A DNA stretch of 64,000 nt, from NCBI RefSeq assembly GCF_900090195.1, contig NZ_LT607803.1, positions 2,046,001 to 2,110,000 of the forward strand, read 5' to 3'. Positions 32,780 to 41,677 of this stretch are shown here, one piece after another; the stretch's first letter is position 1, and the number at the start of each line of letters is the position of its first letter. The notes below the pieces were generated by a model that did not search any database, had not been told where the DNA came from, and saw nothing but the letters and a program-made list of their open reading frames with translations. Made by a program: the position numbers and the translations under genes. Origin of the DNA: Variovorax sp. HW608. Lineage in GTDB: Bacteria; Pseudomonadota; Gammaproteobacteria; Burkholderiales; Burkholderiaceae_C.

Positions 32780-34027
32780 TCAGCGTCCCTCGGAAGACGG
32801 CCATTTCGCCATCAGGGCGTTGGAGGGTCGGTTTTCGTCCAGCAGCTTGCGCGCCGTCTCCACGCCCGCCACCGGCAGGCCCTCCGGGTTCAGCTTGCCG
32901 ATCTGCACCAACACGCTGGCCTGGTCCCAGTAGATGTGCTCGTGGTAGAGCTTGTCACCGCGGAATTTCACGATCGCCACCAGCGGAATCTCCACCCGCC
33001 GTCCCGTGGGCGGAATGCCGGGCAGCATCCAGTCGATCTCGCAGGTGTGGGTGAAGCAGAAAAGAAGTTCGTCCACGATCTGGCTGGCGCCGATGGTGCG
33101 GGACAGCGGAATCAGCGTGGTGTCCGGCGGGTTGGCATCGACGAAGTGGTGCCGGTAGAAGCGCGCCAGCATGGTGTGGCCGACGCCGCCGGTCATGGTC
33201 GGGATGTGGTTCACGTAGGGCTCGGGCACCATGGTGGCCATGGTGGCGTCCACGTCGCGGGTGGCGAACTCGTACTCGCAGTGCTTGTCCCACAGCGCCG
33301 ACAGGTCGTAGTGCGGCCCGAGCACGCGCCGGAACGCGGCGATGCTGCGCTGGTGCGCCATCAGCGCCGCAGGCTTGTCGTAGTGCGCGCCGTCCACGCG
33401 CGCGAAGGCGTGGTCCACGCCGGGGTAGACGTACAGTTCCACGCCGGCGCGCCCGCCCAGCGCCTTCAGGATGGCCTCGCGTGCTTCGGGCGGGCAGAAG
33501 CCGTCCTTCTCGGCGATGTGGAGCACCAGGGGCTTGCCGTTCAGCCGGTCGGCTTCGCCCAGTGCCTGCTCGATGCCCACGCCGTAGTAGCCGATCGCGA
33601 CGTCGGCGTCCGTGCGACAGGCCGCCAGGTAGGCCAGCTTGCCGCCCAGGCAGAAGCCCAGCACGCCGGCGCCGCCGGCGAACTCGGGGCAGGCGCGCAG
33701 CGCGCCCAGCGCGGCCTGGATGTCGTGTACGCCACGGGCCTCGTCGAAGCCCTGGTAGAGCGCCAGGGCGCGGTCGAACTGGCTTTCGTCGAGCTCGACA
33801 CCGGGCTCCTGGCGCCAGAACAGGTCGGGCACCAGCACCACGTAGCCTTCCTCGGCGTAGTAGTCGGCCACCTGGCGCATGGTCTTGTTGACACCGAAGA
33901 TCTCCTGGGCGAGGACGATTCCGGGCCCCTTGCCGCCGGCGGGGACGGCGAGGTAGGCGCCGAATTCACCGCTGCCGTCGCTGGCGCGCACGCGCAGGGT
34001 TCGGGAACTGGTTCGAGGGGTGGTCAT
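32780..34027 (-). CDS. Dienelactone-hydrolase-like protein with C-terminal SnoaL-like domain
   Basis: A 415-residue two-domain protein. Residues ~1-240 are a DLH-type alpha/beta hydrolase with nucleophile C in GFCLGG, D in IAEKDGFCPP and H in GVDHAFAR. Residues ~245-400 are a SnoaL/NTF2-like fold (CEYEFATRDVDATMATMVPE, LARFYRHHFVD). It is the last gene of an SDR-monooxygenase-flavin reductase operon, overlapping the preceding gene by four bases. In the iif/ind indole clusters a cofactor-free enzyme of this general kind turns 3-hydroxyindolin-2-one into anthranilate. That assignment is from context and memory of those clusters. Confidence 0.8.
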   Translation of the reverse strand: MTTPRTSSRTLRVRASDGSGEFGAYLAVPAGGKGPGIVLAQEIFGVNKTMRQVADYYAEEGYVVLVPDLFWRQEPGVELDESQFDRALALYQGFDEARGVHDIQAALGALRACPEFAGGAGVLGFCLGGKLAYLAACRTDADVAIGYYGVGIEQALGEADRLNGKPLVLHIAEKDGFCPPEAREAILKALGGRAGVELYVYPGVDHAFARVDGAHYDKPAALMAHQRSIAAFRRVLGPHYDLSALWDKHCEYEFATRDVDATMATMVPEPYVNHIPTMTGGVGHTMLARFYRHHFVDANPPDTTLIPLSRTIGASQIVDELLFCFTHTCEIDWMLPGIPPTGRRVEIPLVAIVKFRGDKLYHEHIYWDQASVLVQIGKLNPEGLPVAGVETARKLLDENRPSNALMAKWPSSEGR

Positions 34028-34584
34028 GTTCTTGAGTCTCCTTGAGGTGCCACGGTGGTATAGCGGCCTTCCGCATACAGCAGTGGCGGCTGGTTGCCGG
34101 GGTGCATCTGGATGGCCTTGATCTCGCCGATCATCACGGCATGGCTGTGGGCGACCATCATCTCGTCGACGACGCAGTCGAAGCCGACCAGCGCATCGCG
34201 CAGAATCGGCGCACCGGTGGCCATCGTGTCCCAGCGATGATCTTCGAAGAGCTCGCCCGTGCCCGGGCCGGCGCCGCCGAAGCGCTGCGCCAGATCGGTG
34301 TGGGACTGGCCCAGCAGGTTGATGCTCATGCGGCGGCTGTCGGCGATGAAGCGGAAGGTGCTGCCCTTGAGGTTGATGCAGGCCAGCAGGCGTGCCGGCT
34401 CCGCCGACAGCGAGGTGACGGCCGTTGCCGTGAGGCCGGTCAGGCGCTGGCCGTCGGTGGTGGCGACGATGCAGACGGCGCCGGCCAGGCGCCGCATCGC
34501 CAGCTTGAAATCGGCCGGCGGCAGGCAGGCGGTGCGCCGCAGCGCCTGCAGCGGCGGCAGCGCGATCGGATCAGCGTGTGTCAT
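34024..34584 (-). CDS. Flavin reductase component (StyB/IndB type)
   Basis: A 186-residue flavin:NAD(P)H reductase. Visible: FKLAMRRLAGAVCIVATTDG, RLTGLTATAVTSLSAEPARL, NLKGSTFRFI and the C-terminal PPLLYAEGRYTTV. It should supply reduced flavin to the adjacent StyA-like monooxygenase. Both neighbours overlap it by four bases (ATGA), implying tight translational coupling and matched amounts. It has no signal peptide, so it is cytosolic. Confidence 0.88.
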   Translation of the reverse strand: MTHADPIALPPLQALRRTACLPPADFKLAMRRLAGAVCIVATTDGQRLTGLTATAVTSLSAEPARLLACINLKGSTFRFIADSRRMSINLLGQSHTDLAQRFGGAGPGTGELFEDHRWDTMATGAPILRDALVGFDCVVDEMMVAHSHAVMIGEIKAIQMHPGNQPPLLYAEGRYTTVAPQGDSRT

Positions 34585-35813
34585 GCTGCCACCTGCGCGA
34601 GGTAGGCCTCGGCCTTGTCCGGAGCCATGAAGAAGTTGGCGAAGTCCGTCGGGTCGTTGAAGCCATTGACGATGCGGCGCGCCACGCTCGGCGAGCCGGC
34701 CGCCGCGCCCAGCAGTTGCAGCACATGAAGGGGCGGCGGCTGCAGCATGGCGTTGGTCCAGCCGGTCACGTGGCTGCCGTAGCCGGCCCAGAAGCGCTCG
34801 AAGGTGTCCTGCATGAACGCGGCGTCGAAGGCCGCGTTGCCGTGCGCCAGGATCGCCTTCTCCACCGCGTGGGCGAACTTGGCCGCGTTATTGGAGCCCT
34901 GGCCGGTGATCGGGTCGTTCAGCATCACGGCGTCGGCCATGCCCATCACGACGCGCCCGCTGGGCAGCCTGCCCACCGGACGACGCACCGTGGGCGCAAA
35001 GGCGCCGCAAAGGATGCCATTGGCGTCGGTCAGCTCCACCTGCGTGCAGCGCTGCGCCTCCCAGGGCAGGAAGCGGCGCAGCATCTCCAGCGAGCGCGCC
35101 AGGTGCTCGGAGGGGGTCCGGACGTCGCGCCAGCAGTCCATCGGCCCGCCCGGCAGGCCTTCGAACACCATGATCTCGCACGGTCCGCTGTTGGTGAGCG
35201 CCGGGAAGACGAAGTATTCGCCGACGCCGGGCATCAGGTTGAAGTTGACGGCGCTGTGCTCCTCGCGCGGGCGCATGCCGTGCACGTAGGTCAGCGCCAG
35301 GGCGCGCTGCGGCTTGTCGTAGGGGCTGCGCGCCGCGTCGCGCTCGAACATCCTCGCGATCTCGCCCTTGCCGGCGGCGACGATCACCAGGTCGTGTTCC
35401 AGCGTCCATTGCTCCAGGTCGTCGATGCCGGCGTCCCGGATCACGAGCCGACCGCCTCGCTTGGCGAACTCGGCCATCCAGCCCGGCACTTTCACGCGCT
35501 GGTCCACCGACTGGGCGATGCCGTCGAGACGATGGCTCCAGTGCAGCGCCTTGACGCCGGCCTGCTCGGGATGCGGCACGGTGAAGGAGATGCCTTCGAC
35601 CGGCGGGCAGTCCTTCTCCCAGAAGGCGATGCCGCGCTCGCGCTCGTGCTGCAGGCTGTCGTGGAACATGCACTGGCTGGACATCACCTTGCCGTTCCGG
35701 ATGTCCTCCGGGGTGCGGTTTGAAACGACGGTGACGCCATAGCCCTTGGCCTGCAGGCCCAAGGCGAGTTGCAGTCCGGACTGGCCGGCGCCGACGACGA
35801 GGATGTTGCGCAT
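34581..35813 (-). CDS. StyA/IndA-type FAD monooxygenase (styrene or indole epoxidation)
   Basis: A 410-residue flavoprotein with the FAD loop VVGAGQSGLQLALGL at the N-terminus and a C-terminal helix. Central motifs (SSQCMFHDSL, GMADAVMLNDPITGQGSNNA) match the styrene/indole monooxygenase family rather than single-component hydroxylases. The start is ATG 35813, with GGAGACAACAGC before it. The longer frame to 36878 runs through the SDR gene in another frame and was discounted. The operon context favours indole as substrate; styrene is the alternative. Confidence 0.88.
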   Translation of the reverse strand: MRNILVVGAGQSGLQLALGLQAKGYGVTVVSNRTPEDIRNGKVMSSQCMFHDSLQHERERGIAFWEKDCPPVEGISFTVPHPEQAGVKALHWSHRLDGIAQSVDQRVKVPGWMAEFAKRGGRLVIRDAGIDDLEQWTLEHDLVIVAAGKGEIARMFERDAARSPYDKPQRALALTYVHGMRPREEHSAVNFNLMPGVGEYFVFPALTNSGPCEIMVFEGLPGGPMDCWRDVRTPSEHLARSLEMLRRFLPWEAQRCTQVELTDANGILCGAFAPTVRRPVGRLPSGRVVMGMADAVMLNDPITGQGSNNAAKFAHAVEKAILAHGNAAFDAAFMQDTFERFWAGYGSHVTGWTNAMLQPPPLHVLQLLGAAAGSPSVARRIVNGFNDPTDFANFFMAPDKAEAYLAQVAA

Positions 35814-35845
35814 GCTGTTGTCTCCTGGTGGGTTTGCGGGATGGG

Positions 35846-36637
35846 TCAGGCCATCAGCCTGGGGATGGCCGGCTCGAAGGATTCGGGGCCCATGGCCGAG
35901 TAGCCGCCGTCGACGGCGTAGTCCGCGCCGGTCACGAAGCTGGCGTGGTCCGAGCACAGGAACAGCACCACCTGCGCCACTTCCTCGGGGTCGCCGACGC
36001 GGCGCAGCATGTGGAAGGGCGCGGCCACGCGGTCGGTCTTCGCGCGGTCGCCGCCGGTGAGCTGGTTCATGATGGCCGACCAGGTCCAGCCCGGCGAGAC
36101 ACTGTTGACGCGCACCTTCTCGGGCGCGAGGTCCATCGCCATGTTGCGCGTCAGCTGCACCAGCGCGGCCTTGCTGACCGGGTAGAGCCAGCGGCCCGTT
36201 TGCGCGACCCTGGAGGAGATGCTGGTGAAGTTGACCACCGCGCCGCCGCCGGCCTGGCGCATGTGGGGCAGGGCGGCCTTGAGCATCATCACGGCGCTGG
36301 CCACGTTGACGTCGAGCGCCGCCAACCAGTCGGCGCGCCCGGAGGCCAGGCCCTCGTCCACGTAGCTGCAGGCCAGGTTGACCAGGAAATCGAGCCGCCC
36401 GAAGCGCGCCGCCGTCTCGTCGGCACAGCGCTGTACCTGTGCGTCGTCGGTGATGTCGGTGGCGCGGAACCACACGCCTTCGCCGCACCCGGCCGCCACC
36501 CGGGCGCCGCCCGCGGCGTCGATGTCGGCCAGCGTCACCTTGACGCCCGCTTCGTGCAGCGCGCGCACCACGGCGGCGCCGATCAACGTGGCGCCGCCGG
36601 TCACGATGGCTGCCTTGCCGGATAAACCCTTGAACAT
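35846..36637 (-). CDS. Short-chain dehydrogenase of the indole/styrene-type operon
   Basis: A 263-residue SDR. Cofactor loop: TGGATLIG near residue 14; catalytic Ser in FTSISSRVA, Tyr and Lys in YPVSKAAL; a C-terminal GADYAVDGGYSAMGPE. It is first in the operon and leads straight into the StyA-like gene (32-base gap). In iif/ind-type pathways a dehydrogenase of this class oxidises an indole dihydrodiol. ATG 36637 has GGAGACAACAGC directly before it, the same leader as the StyA gene. Confidence 0.88.
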   Translation of the reverse strand: MFKGLSGKAAIVTGGATLIGAAVVRALHEAGVKVTLADIDAAGGARVAAGCGEGVWFRATDITDDAQVQRCADETAARFGRLDFLVNLACSYVDEGLASGRADWLAALDVNVASAVMMLKAALPHMRQAGGGAVVNFTSISSRVAQTGRWLYPVSKAALVQLTRNMAMDLAPEKVRVNSVSPGWTWSAIMNQLTGGDRAKTDRVAAPFHMLRRVGDPEEVAQVVLFLCSDHASFVTGADYAVDGGYSAMGPESFEPAIPRLMA

Positions 36638-36822
36638 GCTGTTGTCTCCTGGTTGTCTTTGACGTGGAACAAAGATAGGCGCTGGCGCGGCGGCGCGGCA
36701 TCCGCCAGGCGCAGCCAACATCCCGAAAACGCAGCAATTTGCGCCGCGCGGGCAGAGTGGGGGGCGGCCCCGGGGGAGCCCGGTTGCGCAGTAGCGGGCG
36801 CTGCGTCAGCATTGGCCTCGCG

Positions 36823-37827
36823 ATGGACCCGATCGAGACCGAACCCCTGCCGCTTTCGCGCCACGTCCTGTTCCACACCCGCGATGTGGACCAGGCGCGC
36901 GAGAGCGTGGCGCGCGTGTTCTGCCCGCATGCGCTGAATCCCTGCCACGCGGGCGAACTGCTCGATGCGCGCCACCACAGCGCGCCGCTGGGCGAGGGCT
37001 GCAGCCTGAATTACGTGCAATACGGCGCAGCGGTCGATATCGACCCGGGGCACCTGGGGACCTTCTACTTGCTGCAGATCCCGGTGCGCGGTGGCGCCAC
37101 GGTCTGGTGCGGCGGCCGGGAGCTTCGCTCCGACACCGGCGTGGCCTCGCTGCCGTCGCCCAGCGAGCCATTGCACATGCGCTGGGCAGCCGACAGCCCG
37201 CAACTGATCGTCCAGCTGTCGCAGGCGGCCGTGGCCCGCCAATTCGAGCAATTGGCCCAGCAGGAACCGCGCGGGTCGCTGGTGTTCGAGCCCGGCGTGG
37301 ACCTGAACGCGACGCCCGTGGCCGGAATCGCCGCCTTCGTGCGCTACCTTTGCAGCACGCTGGATGCGGACCCGGGGTTCTCCGGCTCGGTGCTCGCCCG
37401 GCAGGCAGAGGCCTACCTGATCTCCTCCCTGCTGTTGCAGTTGCCGCACAACCACAGGGCGTTGCTGGATGCCGGCCGACGTCCGCTGCTGCCGCGCGTG
37501 GTTCGCCGCACCCAGGACTACATGCGTGCAAATGCCGCAGAGCCCCTGACGCTGGCGGATCTGTGCAGCCACGTCGGCGTGAGCGCACGCAGCCTGCAGC
37601 AGGCCTTCCTGAACGCCACCGGCGAGAGCCCGATGAGCCACTGGCGCGGCCTGCGGCTGGAACTGGTGCGCCAGGCGCTGCGGGCCGCCGAGCCGGGCTC
37701 CGGCAGCGATACCGTGGCGCGCATCGCCGAGCACTACGGCTTCTTCCATGCTGGCCATTTCGCCGCCCACTACCGGCGCCGCTTCGGCGAGCGGCCCGGC
37801 CAGACGCTGCGTCTCTTCGGCGGATAG
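36823..37827 (+). CDS. AraC-family regulator of the flavoprotein operon
   Basis: A 334-residue regulator. The N-terminal ligand-binding part (about 20-210) includes LGTFYLLQIPVRGGATVW and an AraC-type layout. The C-terminal double HTH (about 225-330) has EPLTLADLCSHVGVSARSLQ, LRLELVRQALR and VARIAEHYGFFHAGHFAAHY. It is divergent from the SDR-monooxygenase operon with about 185 bases between starts, so it very likely controls it, and the ligand should be the pathway substrate. Start ATG 36823; the upstream extension is low-complexity. Confidence 0.87.
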   Translation: MDPIETEPLPLSRHVLFHTRDVDQARESVARVFCPHALNPCHAGELLDARHHSAPLGEGCSLNYVQYGAAVDIDPGHLGTFYLLQIPVRGGATVWCGGRELRSDTGVASLPSPSEPLHMRWAADSPQLIVQLSQAAVARQFEQLAQQEPRGSLVFEPGVDLNATPVAGIAAFVRYLCSTLDADPGFSGSVLARQAEAYLISSLLLQLPHNHRALLDAGRRPLLPRVVRRTQDYMRANAAEPLTLADLCSHVGVSARSLQQAFLNATGESPMSHWRGLRLELVRQALRAAEPGSGSDTVARIAEHYGFFHAGHFAAHYRRRFGERPGQTLRLFGG

Positions 37828-37877
37828 CCACCGGGCCAAGGGCGCGATGGCCGCCGGCGCGTGGCACACTGCGTGCG

Positions 37878-38099
37878 ATGAGTACCGTCCACCGCTTCAA
37901 CGTGTTCGGCCGCATCTACTCCGTCGAGCGCACGGCCTCCCGCTGGGTTGCGTTCCTCCACGGCACGGACGGCAAGCGCAGCCCTGCGGGCTTCGTGGTG
38001 CCCGACTTCATCCCCGACGATGAGCTGGAGCAGTATCTGTACGACCTGTTCCACGAAAACGCCACGCCGACCAACGGCGACGTGCGCCGTCTCGTCTGA
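37878..38099 (+). CDS. Small conserved protein (73 residues)
   Basis: A 73-residue protein, MSTVHRFNVFGRIYSVERTA at its start, with a Phe/Tyr-rich beta part and a helical C-terminus (DDELEQYLYDLFHE). It resembles small uncharacterised proteobacterial proteins, possibly DUF7661, but that name is from memory and unsure. It has no signal peptide. It lies 50 bases after the AraC gene on the same strand. No clear ribosome-binding site is visible. Confidence 0.6.
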   Translation: MSTVHRFNVFGRIYSVERTASRWVAFLHGTDGKRSPAGFVVPDFIPDDELEQYLYDLFHENATPTNGDVRRLV

Positions 38100-38139
38100 T
38101 GCGTGCGGCGACGCTTTGCGATATCACGCGACCCAGGAC

Positions 38140-38367
38140 TCAGCCGGTCCCCAGCGTGAAGGCAGCCAGTTCCCAGTCTCTGGTCTTCTCGTCGAGCCGA
38201 AGGACGTACAGGTTCCCGTCATCTGCATCGACTTTGAACCAGCGCTGTGTCGGCCCAAACCAGCGGTCAACGATGTCGCGTACGGCAAGCCGGCGCTCAC
38301 CGAGCCAGAAGGCGAGAGGTTCCGGCTCGCCAAGATGGCCAGCGCAGCACTCGACATGAATTGCCAT
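38140..38367 (-). CDS. Small conserved protein (75 residues)
   Basis: A 75-residue protein containing VRDIVDRWFGPTQRWFKVDA and LYVLRLDEKTRDWELAAF. This beta-rich pattern of Trp-Phe and aromatic strands recurs in small hypothetical proteins of proteobacteria, without known function. It is convergent with the 73-residue gene at 37878-38099. The frame on this strand shows better protein character than the overlapping plus-strand frame at 38099-38359. Confidence 0.6.
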   Translation of the reverse strand: MAIHVECCAGHLGEPEPLAFWLGERRLAVRDIVDRWFGPTQRWFKVDADDGNLYVLRLDEKTRDWELAAFTLGTG

Positions 38368-38424
38368 GGCTCACGATACCGCTGAAGCTTTCAGGATGGC
38401 GCGGTCGGGCGCTCGGCCGACGGT

Positions 38425-39330
38425 ATGACCCTTCCTATCGGACGCCAACTCGCCGCTGGATTGATGGCCGGTGTCGCCGCCGTCGTCGTCGGCAGCAGTT
38501 GGCAACTCGTGTCGCGCCATGGAGTGACTACATCGCTCGGGCCGCTCGACATGGTGATGATGCGATACGGCGTTCCCGCGCTCCTTTTGAGCCCCCTGTA
38601 CTTCAAAGCCGGCTTCATACCCCCGACGGCGTCGATCAAGACTTTGCTCATCATGGTGCTAGGCGGCGGACTCCCATTCGGACTGCTGGTATTGGCTGGC
38701 GCTCAATGGGCTCCTGCTGCGCATATCGGGCTCGCACTGGCGGGCGGAGTGCCCCTGTTCACTGCTCTTGGCGCCTGGCTGCTACGAGGCGAAAAGCTGG
38801 ACGGCTGGAGGCTTCTCGGGCTGGGATTCATCGCCTCCGGCATGCTCGTCTTCGGCTTGAGCGCGTTTGGCGATAGCTCGGGGACATGGCGCGGTGATTT
38901 GCTGTTCGTGGCCGCGGCTGCACTCTGGGCGGCCTACTCTCTCTATTTCAGGCTCAGCGGGATGACGCCCTTGCAGGGTGCCGCATTCGTCAATGGTTGC
39001 TCGACCATCATCCTGTTGCCGATTCTGGCAATGACCGGAGTGCCCAAACTCGTCAGCGCACCTTGGGGTGACGTGGTGTTCCAGTTCGTGGGCCAGGGCA
39101 TCGTTGCGGGCGTTCTGGGCGTCGTCACCTACACCGCGACCATCGCGCGCCTGGGCGCTGTTGCGGCATCGCTGACCCTTGCGGTGATTCCCGTGGTCAC
39201 TGCGGCCGGAGCAGCTTGGTGGCTGCGCGAGGCGGTGACCGCAACGACGATGATTGCGATGGCCTTGGTGATTCCAGGGGTCGGTCTTGCGAGTGGCGCG
39301 TTGGCACTTTGGGCCAAGAGGACGACTTGA
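38425..39330 (+). CDS. DMT-superfamily (EamA) transporter
   Basis: A 301-residue membrane protein with about ten hydrophobic spans in two homologous halves, the EamA layout (GLALAGGVPLFTALGAWLLRGEKLDGWRL and VIPVVTAAGAAWWLREAV at the ends of the halves). It probably exports amino acids or other small metabolites, but the substrate cannot be told. It is monocistronic, convergent with the TctC gene. Confidence 0.88.
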   Translation: MTLPIGRQLAAGLMAGVAAVVVGSSWQLVSRHGVTTSLGPLDMVMMRYGVPALLLSPLYFKAGFIPPTASIKTLLIMVLGGGLPFGLLVLAGAQWAPAAHIGLALAGGVPLFTALGAWLLRGEKLDGWRLLGLGFIASGMLVFGLSAFGDSSGTWRGDLLFVAAAALWAAYSLYFRLSGMTPLQGAAFVNGCSTIILLPILAMTGVPKLVSAPWGDVVFQFVGQGIVAGVLGVVTYTATIARLGAVAASLTLAVIPVVTAAGAAWWLREAVTATTMIAMALVIPGVGLASGALALWAKRTT

Positions 39331-39430
39331 GACGAGAGCAGAATTCGGGCCGGATGGAGACTTCGATGCAGGTTCGAAGCCTTGAACCCTTCCACGCCAG
39401 GCGGCCGCCGGCCGCCCGGCCCCGGCCAGC

Positions 39431-40399
39431 CTACTCCGGCTTGATGCCGGCTGCCTTGACGAGCTTGCTCCACTTGGCAGTTTCGGCAGTGATGTAGGCT
39501 GCGAACTGCTCCGGTGTTCCGCCCATGACCTCGTTGCCCTGGCTGAGCATCTGCTTGCGGATCTCGGGATCCTGAAGCGCCTTGTTCACGACGCCGTTCA
39601 ACAGCGTGACGATGGCCTTCGGCGTGCCAGCCGGTGCGATCAGGCCCTGCCAGTTCTCGACCTCGAAGCCCGGCACGCCGGCCTCGATCATCGTCGGGAC
39701 GTCCGGGAACAGAGGCGAGCGCTTGGTGCTGGTGATGGCCAGGGCCCGCAGTTTCCCGGCCTGGATGTTCGGCGCCGCGGAATAGAGTTGCTCGAACATC
39801 AGGTCGACCTGTCCGCCCAGCAGGTCGGTCGTCGCCAGCGCCCCGCTTCGATACGGGATGTGGGTCATCGAGATCTTCGCGGTCGACTTGAACAGTTCAC
39901 CCGAAAGATGGTGAGATCCGCCCAGGCCCCCCGATGCGAACGACAGCCTGCCGGGATGGGCTTTCGCCGCCTGGATGACGTCCTTCACGCTCTTGAAGGG
40001 CGAGTCGGGCCGCACCGTGAGGGCCAGGGGTCCCTTTTCGATCAGGCAGATCGGCACCAGGTCCTTGGCCGGGCTGAAAGGAAGCTTGGGAAACATCGCC
40101 TCGTTGACCGACAGAGGGGCGAAATTCCCCATCCCGATGACATAGCCGTCCGGCTTGGCCTTGGCGATGAAGTCGGTGCCGATGTTGCCGCCGGCACCCG
40201 GCTTGTTCTCGACGATGACCGGAACCCCGAGCTCCGCGGAGATGAAGCGCGCAATCTGCCGCGATCGCTGGTCCGAGCCGCCGCCGGCTGCGTAAGGGCA
40301 GATGAAAGTGATCGGCTTGGACGGATACTTTTCCTGCGCCCAGACGGGCGAGAGGACGGTCATCAGACCGGCGGCTTGAAGGATGGTACGTCGTTGCAT
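39431..40399 (-). CDS. Bug/TctC-family periplasmic substrate-binding protein
   Basis: A 322-residue exported binding protein. A signal peptide (RRTILQAAGLMTVLSPVWA) is followed by the family motifs KPITFICPYAAGGGSD, VIVENKPGAGGNIGTDFIA, AKPDGYVIGMG and a C-terminal PEQFAAYITAE. Bug proteins bind carboxylates or small polar solutes. No TctA/B membrane partners are encoded nearby, which is common in Burkholderiales. ATG 40399 is preferred; an ATG at 40441 gives a 14-residue extension. Confidence 0.9.
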   Translation of the reverse strand: MQRRTILQAAGLMTVLSPVWAQEKYPSKPITFICPYAAGGGSDQRSRQIARFISAELGVPVIVENKPGAGGNIGTDFIAKAKPDGYVIGMGNFAPLSVNEAMFPKLPFSPAKDLVPICLIEKGPLALTVRPDSPFKSVKDVIQAAKAHPGRLSFASGGLGGSHHLSGELFKSTAKISMTHIPYRSGALATTDLLGGQVDLMFEQLYSAAPNIQAGKLRALAITSTKRSPLFPDVPTMIEAGVPGFEVENWQGLIAPAGTPKAIVTLLNGVVNKALQDPEIRKQMLSQGNEVMGGTPEQFAAYITAETAKWSKLVKAAGIKPE

Positions 40400-40528
40400 T
40401 CGATGCCTCGGGATTTTCTGCTTGAAGTTTGAAGGATTCACGAGGCGTCCGACATTCCGGGCGAGGCCTCGCCCGGCGACTATATCGTGCGGCAGCGCAG
40501 TGACGACGGGACCGACGTGCCGGTGGCT

Positions 40529-41653
40529 TCACTTCCTGTTCGAGAACCACTTGGCGCGCAAGCGGTCGTAGGTGCCGTCGTCGTAGATCTTCAGCAATGC
40601 TTCATTGATCGGCTTGCGAAGCGCGCTGCCTTCGGCAACGGCGATGCCGTACTTCTGGGGCCGAAAGATCGGCCCCACCACCTGCACGGCACCGCTCGCC
40701 TGAGTCGCGGCCAGATACTGCAGCGTCGGCGAATCGTAGACAACGGCCACCACGTCGCCATGCGACAGCATGCGCACGGCATCGCCCAGATCCCTCGCAG
40801 GCACGAAGGGAAGGCCCCGCTGCGTCAGTTCGTCGCCCGCCACCGTTCCGGCGACGCTTGCGATCTTCTTGCCCGGAAGGTCGTTGATATCCCGGATGCT
40901 CGACTCCAGGCGCTCCACGGTCTGGATGGCGGTGACGGTGGCCGTCATCTGCGCGATCAACAGGACGCCGAGGAACCACATGGCGGCCACGGCGATTCGC
41001 TTCCATACGCGCGGGGTGTCGCGGTCACCATGCTCGCCGGTCGAAAAGATCAGCATGATTCCCCAGATTCCTTCTCCGACGGCCCTCCAGTAGGGTTTGC
41101 GAAAGTTCGGGTTGGCGTGACGCCTCTCGATCACCATGAGCACGTTGGCCATCACGAATATCAGGACGCTCCCGAAGCCGAACAACTCGCCCAGCGCGAG
41201 CCAGGGAAAGGAACGCAACGAGGCCAGGATGGCACCTTGGTGCGCAGCGCCAACCATGATCTGCAGCCCGGAGTCGAAGTAGGGAAACGAAAAATCCAGA
41301 AGCTCCTCACGCTCCGGCGTGATCGAGATCGCGGCGACGGCCACGTCTGCGTCACCTGCGCGCACGGCCTGAAGCAACTCGGGCACGGTGGAGACGACGA
41401 GCCATTGGTATTGGACATTGATGCGCCGCGCGACCTCGGCCCAGAGATCGATGCTGAATCCGGCCGGCGGATCCGTATCCGGAAGAACAAAGGGCGCGAT
41501 GACCTTGGTGGCGACTCGCAGAGGCCTGTCAGAGAGCTTCGCAGACGTCTCGCAGAACGCCGGCAATGCGAGCATTGCCGACATCGCGAGCGCAACGGCA
41601 AGCGCAAAAGGTCTCGCGCGAGCTTTCACCGAGCAGCCGGCAGGACGATTCAT
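40529..41653 (-). CDS. Glutamate-receptor-like (GluR0-type) ligand-gated channel or binding protein
   Basis: A 374-residue protein with ionotropic-glutamate-receptor layout. A signal peptide (about 1-34) is followed by the first half of a type-3 solute-binding domain (43-135, with ITPEREELLDFSFPYF including the ligand arginine R115). Then come a membrane span (about 152-174), a pore-like segment (about 190-212, VGEGIWGIMLIFSTGEHGD) and a second span (217-240, ending LLIAQMTATVTA). The second half of the binding domain (about 245-370) follows. The pore segment lacks the K+ filter TVGYGD of GluR0. ATG 41653 is used; a TTG at 41674 adds seven residues. Confidence 0.8.
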   Translation of the reverse strand: MNRPAGCSVKARARPFALAVALAMSAMLALPAFCETSAKLSDRPLRVATKVIAPFVLPDTDPPAGFSIDLWAEVARRINVQYQWLVVSTVPELLQAVRAGDADVAVAAISITPEREELLDFSFPYFDSGLQIMVGAAHQGAILASLRSFPWLALGELFGFGSVLIFVMANVLMVIERRHANPNFRKPYWRAVGEGIWGIMLIFSTGEHGDRDTPRVWKRIAVAAMWFLGVLLIAQMTATVTAIQTVERLESSIRDINDLPGKKIASVAGTVAGDELTQRGLPFVPARDLGDAVRMLSHGDVVAVVYDSPTLQYLAATQASGAVQVVGPIFRPQKYGIAVAEGSALRKPINEALLKIYDDGTYDRLRAKWFSNRK

Positions 41654-41677
41654 GGACGGGAAATCATCGTGCAATCG

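Noticed and set aside
34581..36878. Single 765-residue protein formed by the StyA-like gene and its upstream extension
   Set aside because: The upstream ~350 residues are the SDR gene read in another frame. A ribosome-binding site and ATG at 35813 mark the true start.
39371..39388. GGTTCGAAGCC stretch resembling a tRNA T-arm
   Set aside because: No acceptor stem, D-arm or anticodon arm can be folded around it.
39398..39425. GC-rich inverted repeat between the DMT and TctC genes
   Set aside because: Could be a terminator for convergent genes, but it lacks a T-run and GC palindromes are frequent here, so it is not listed.
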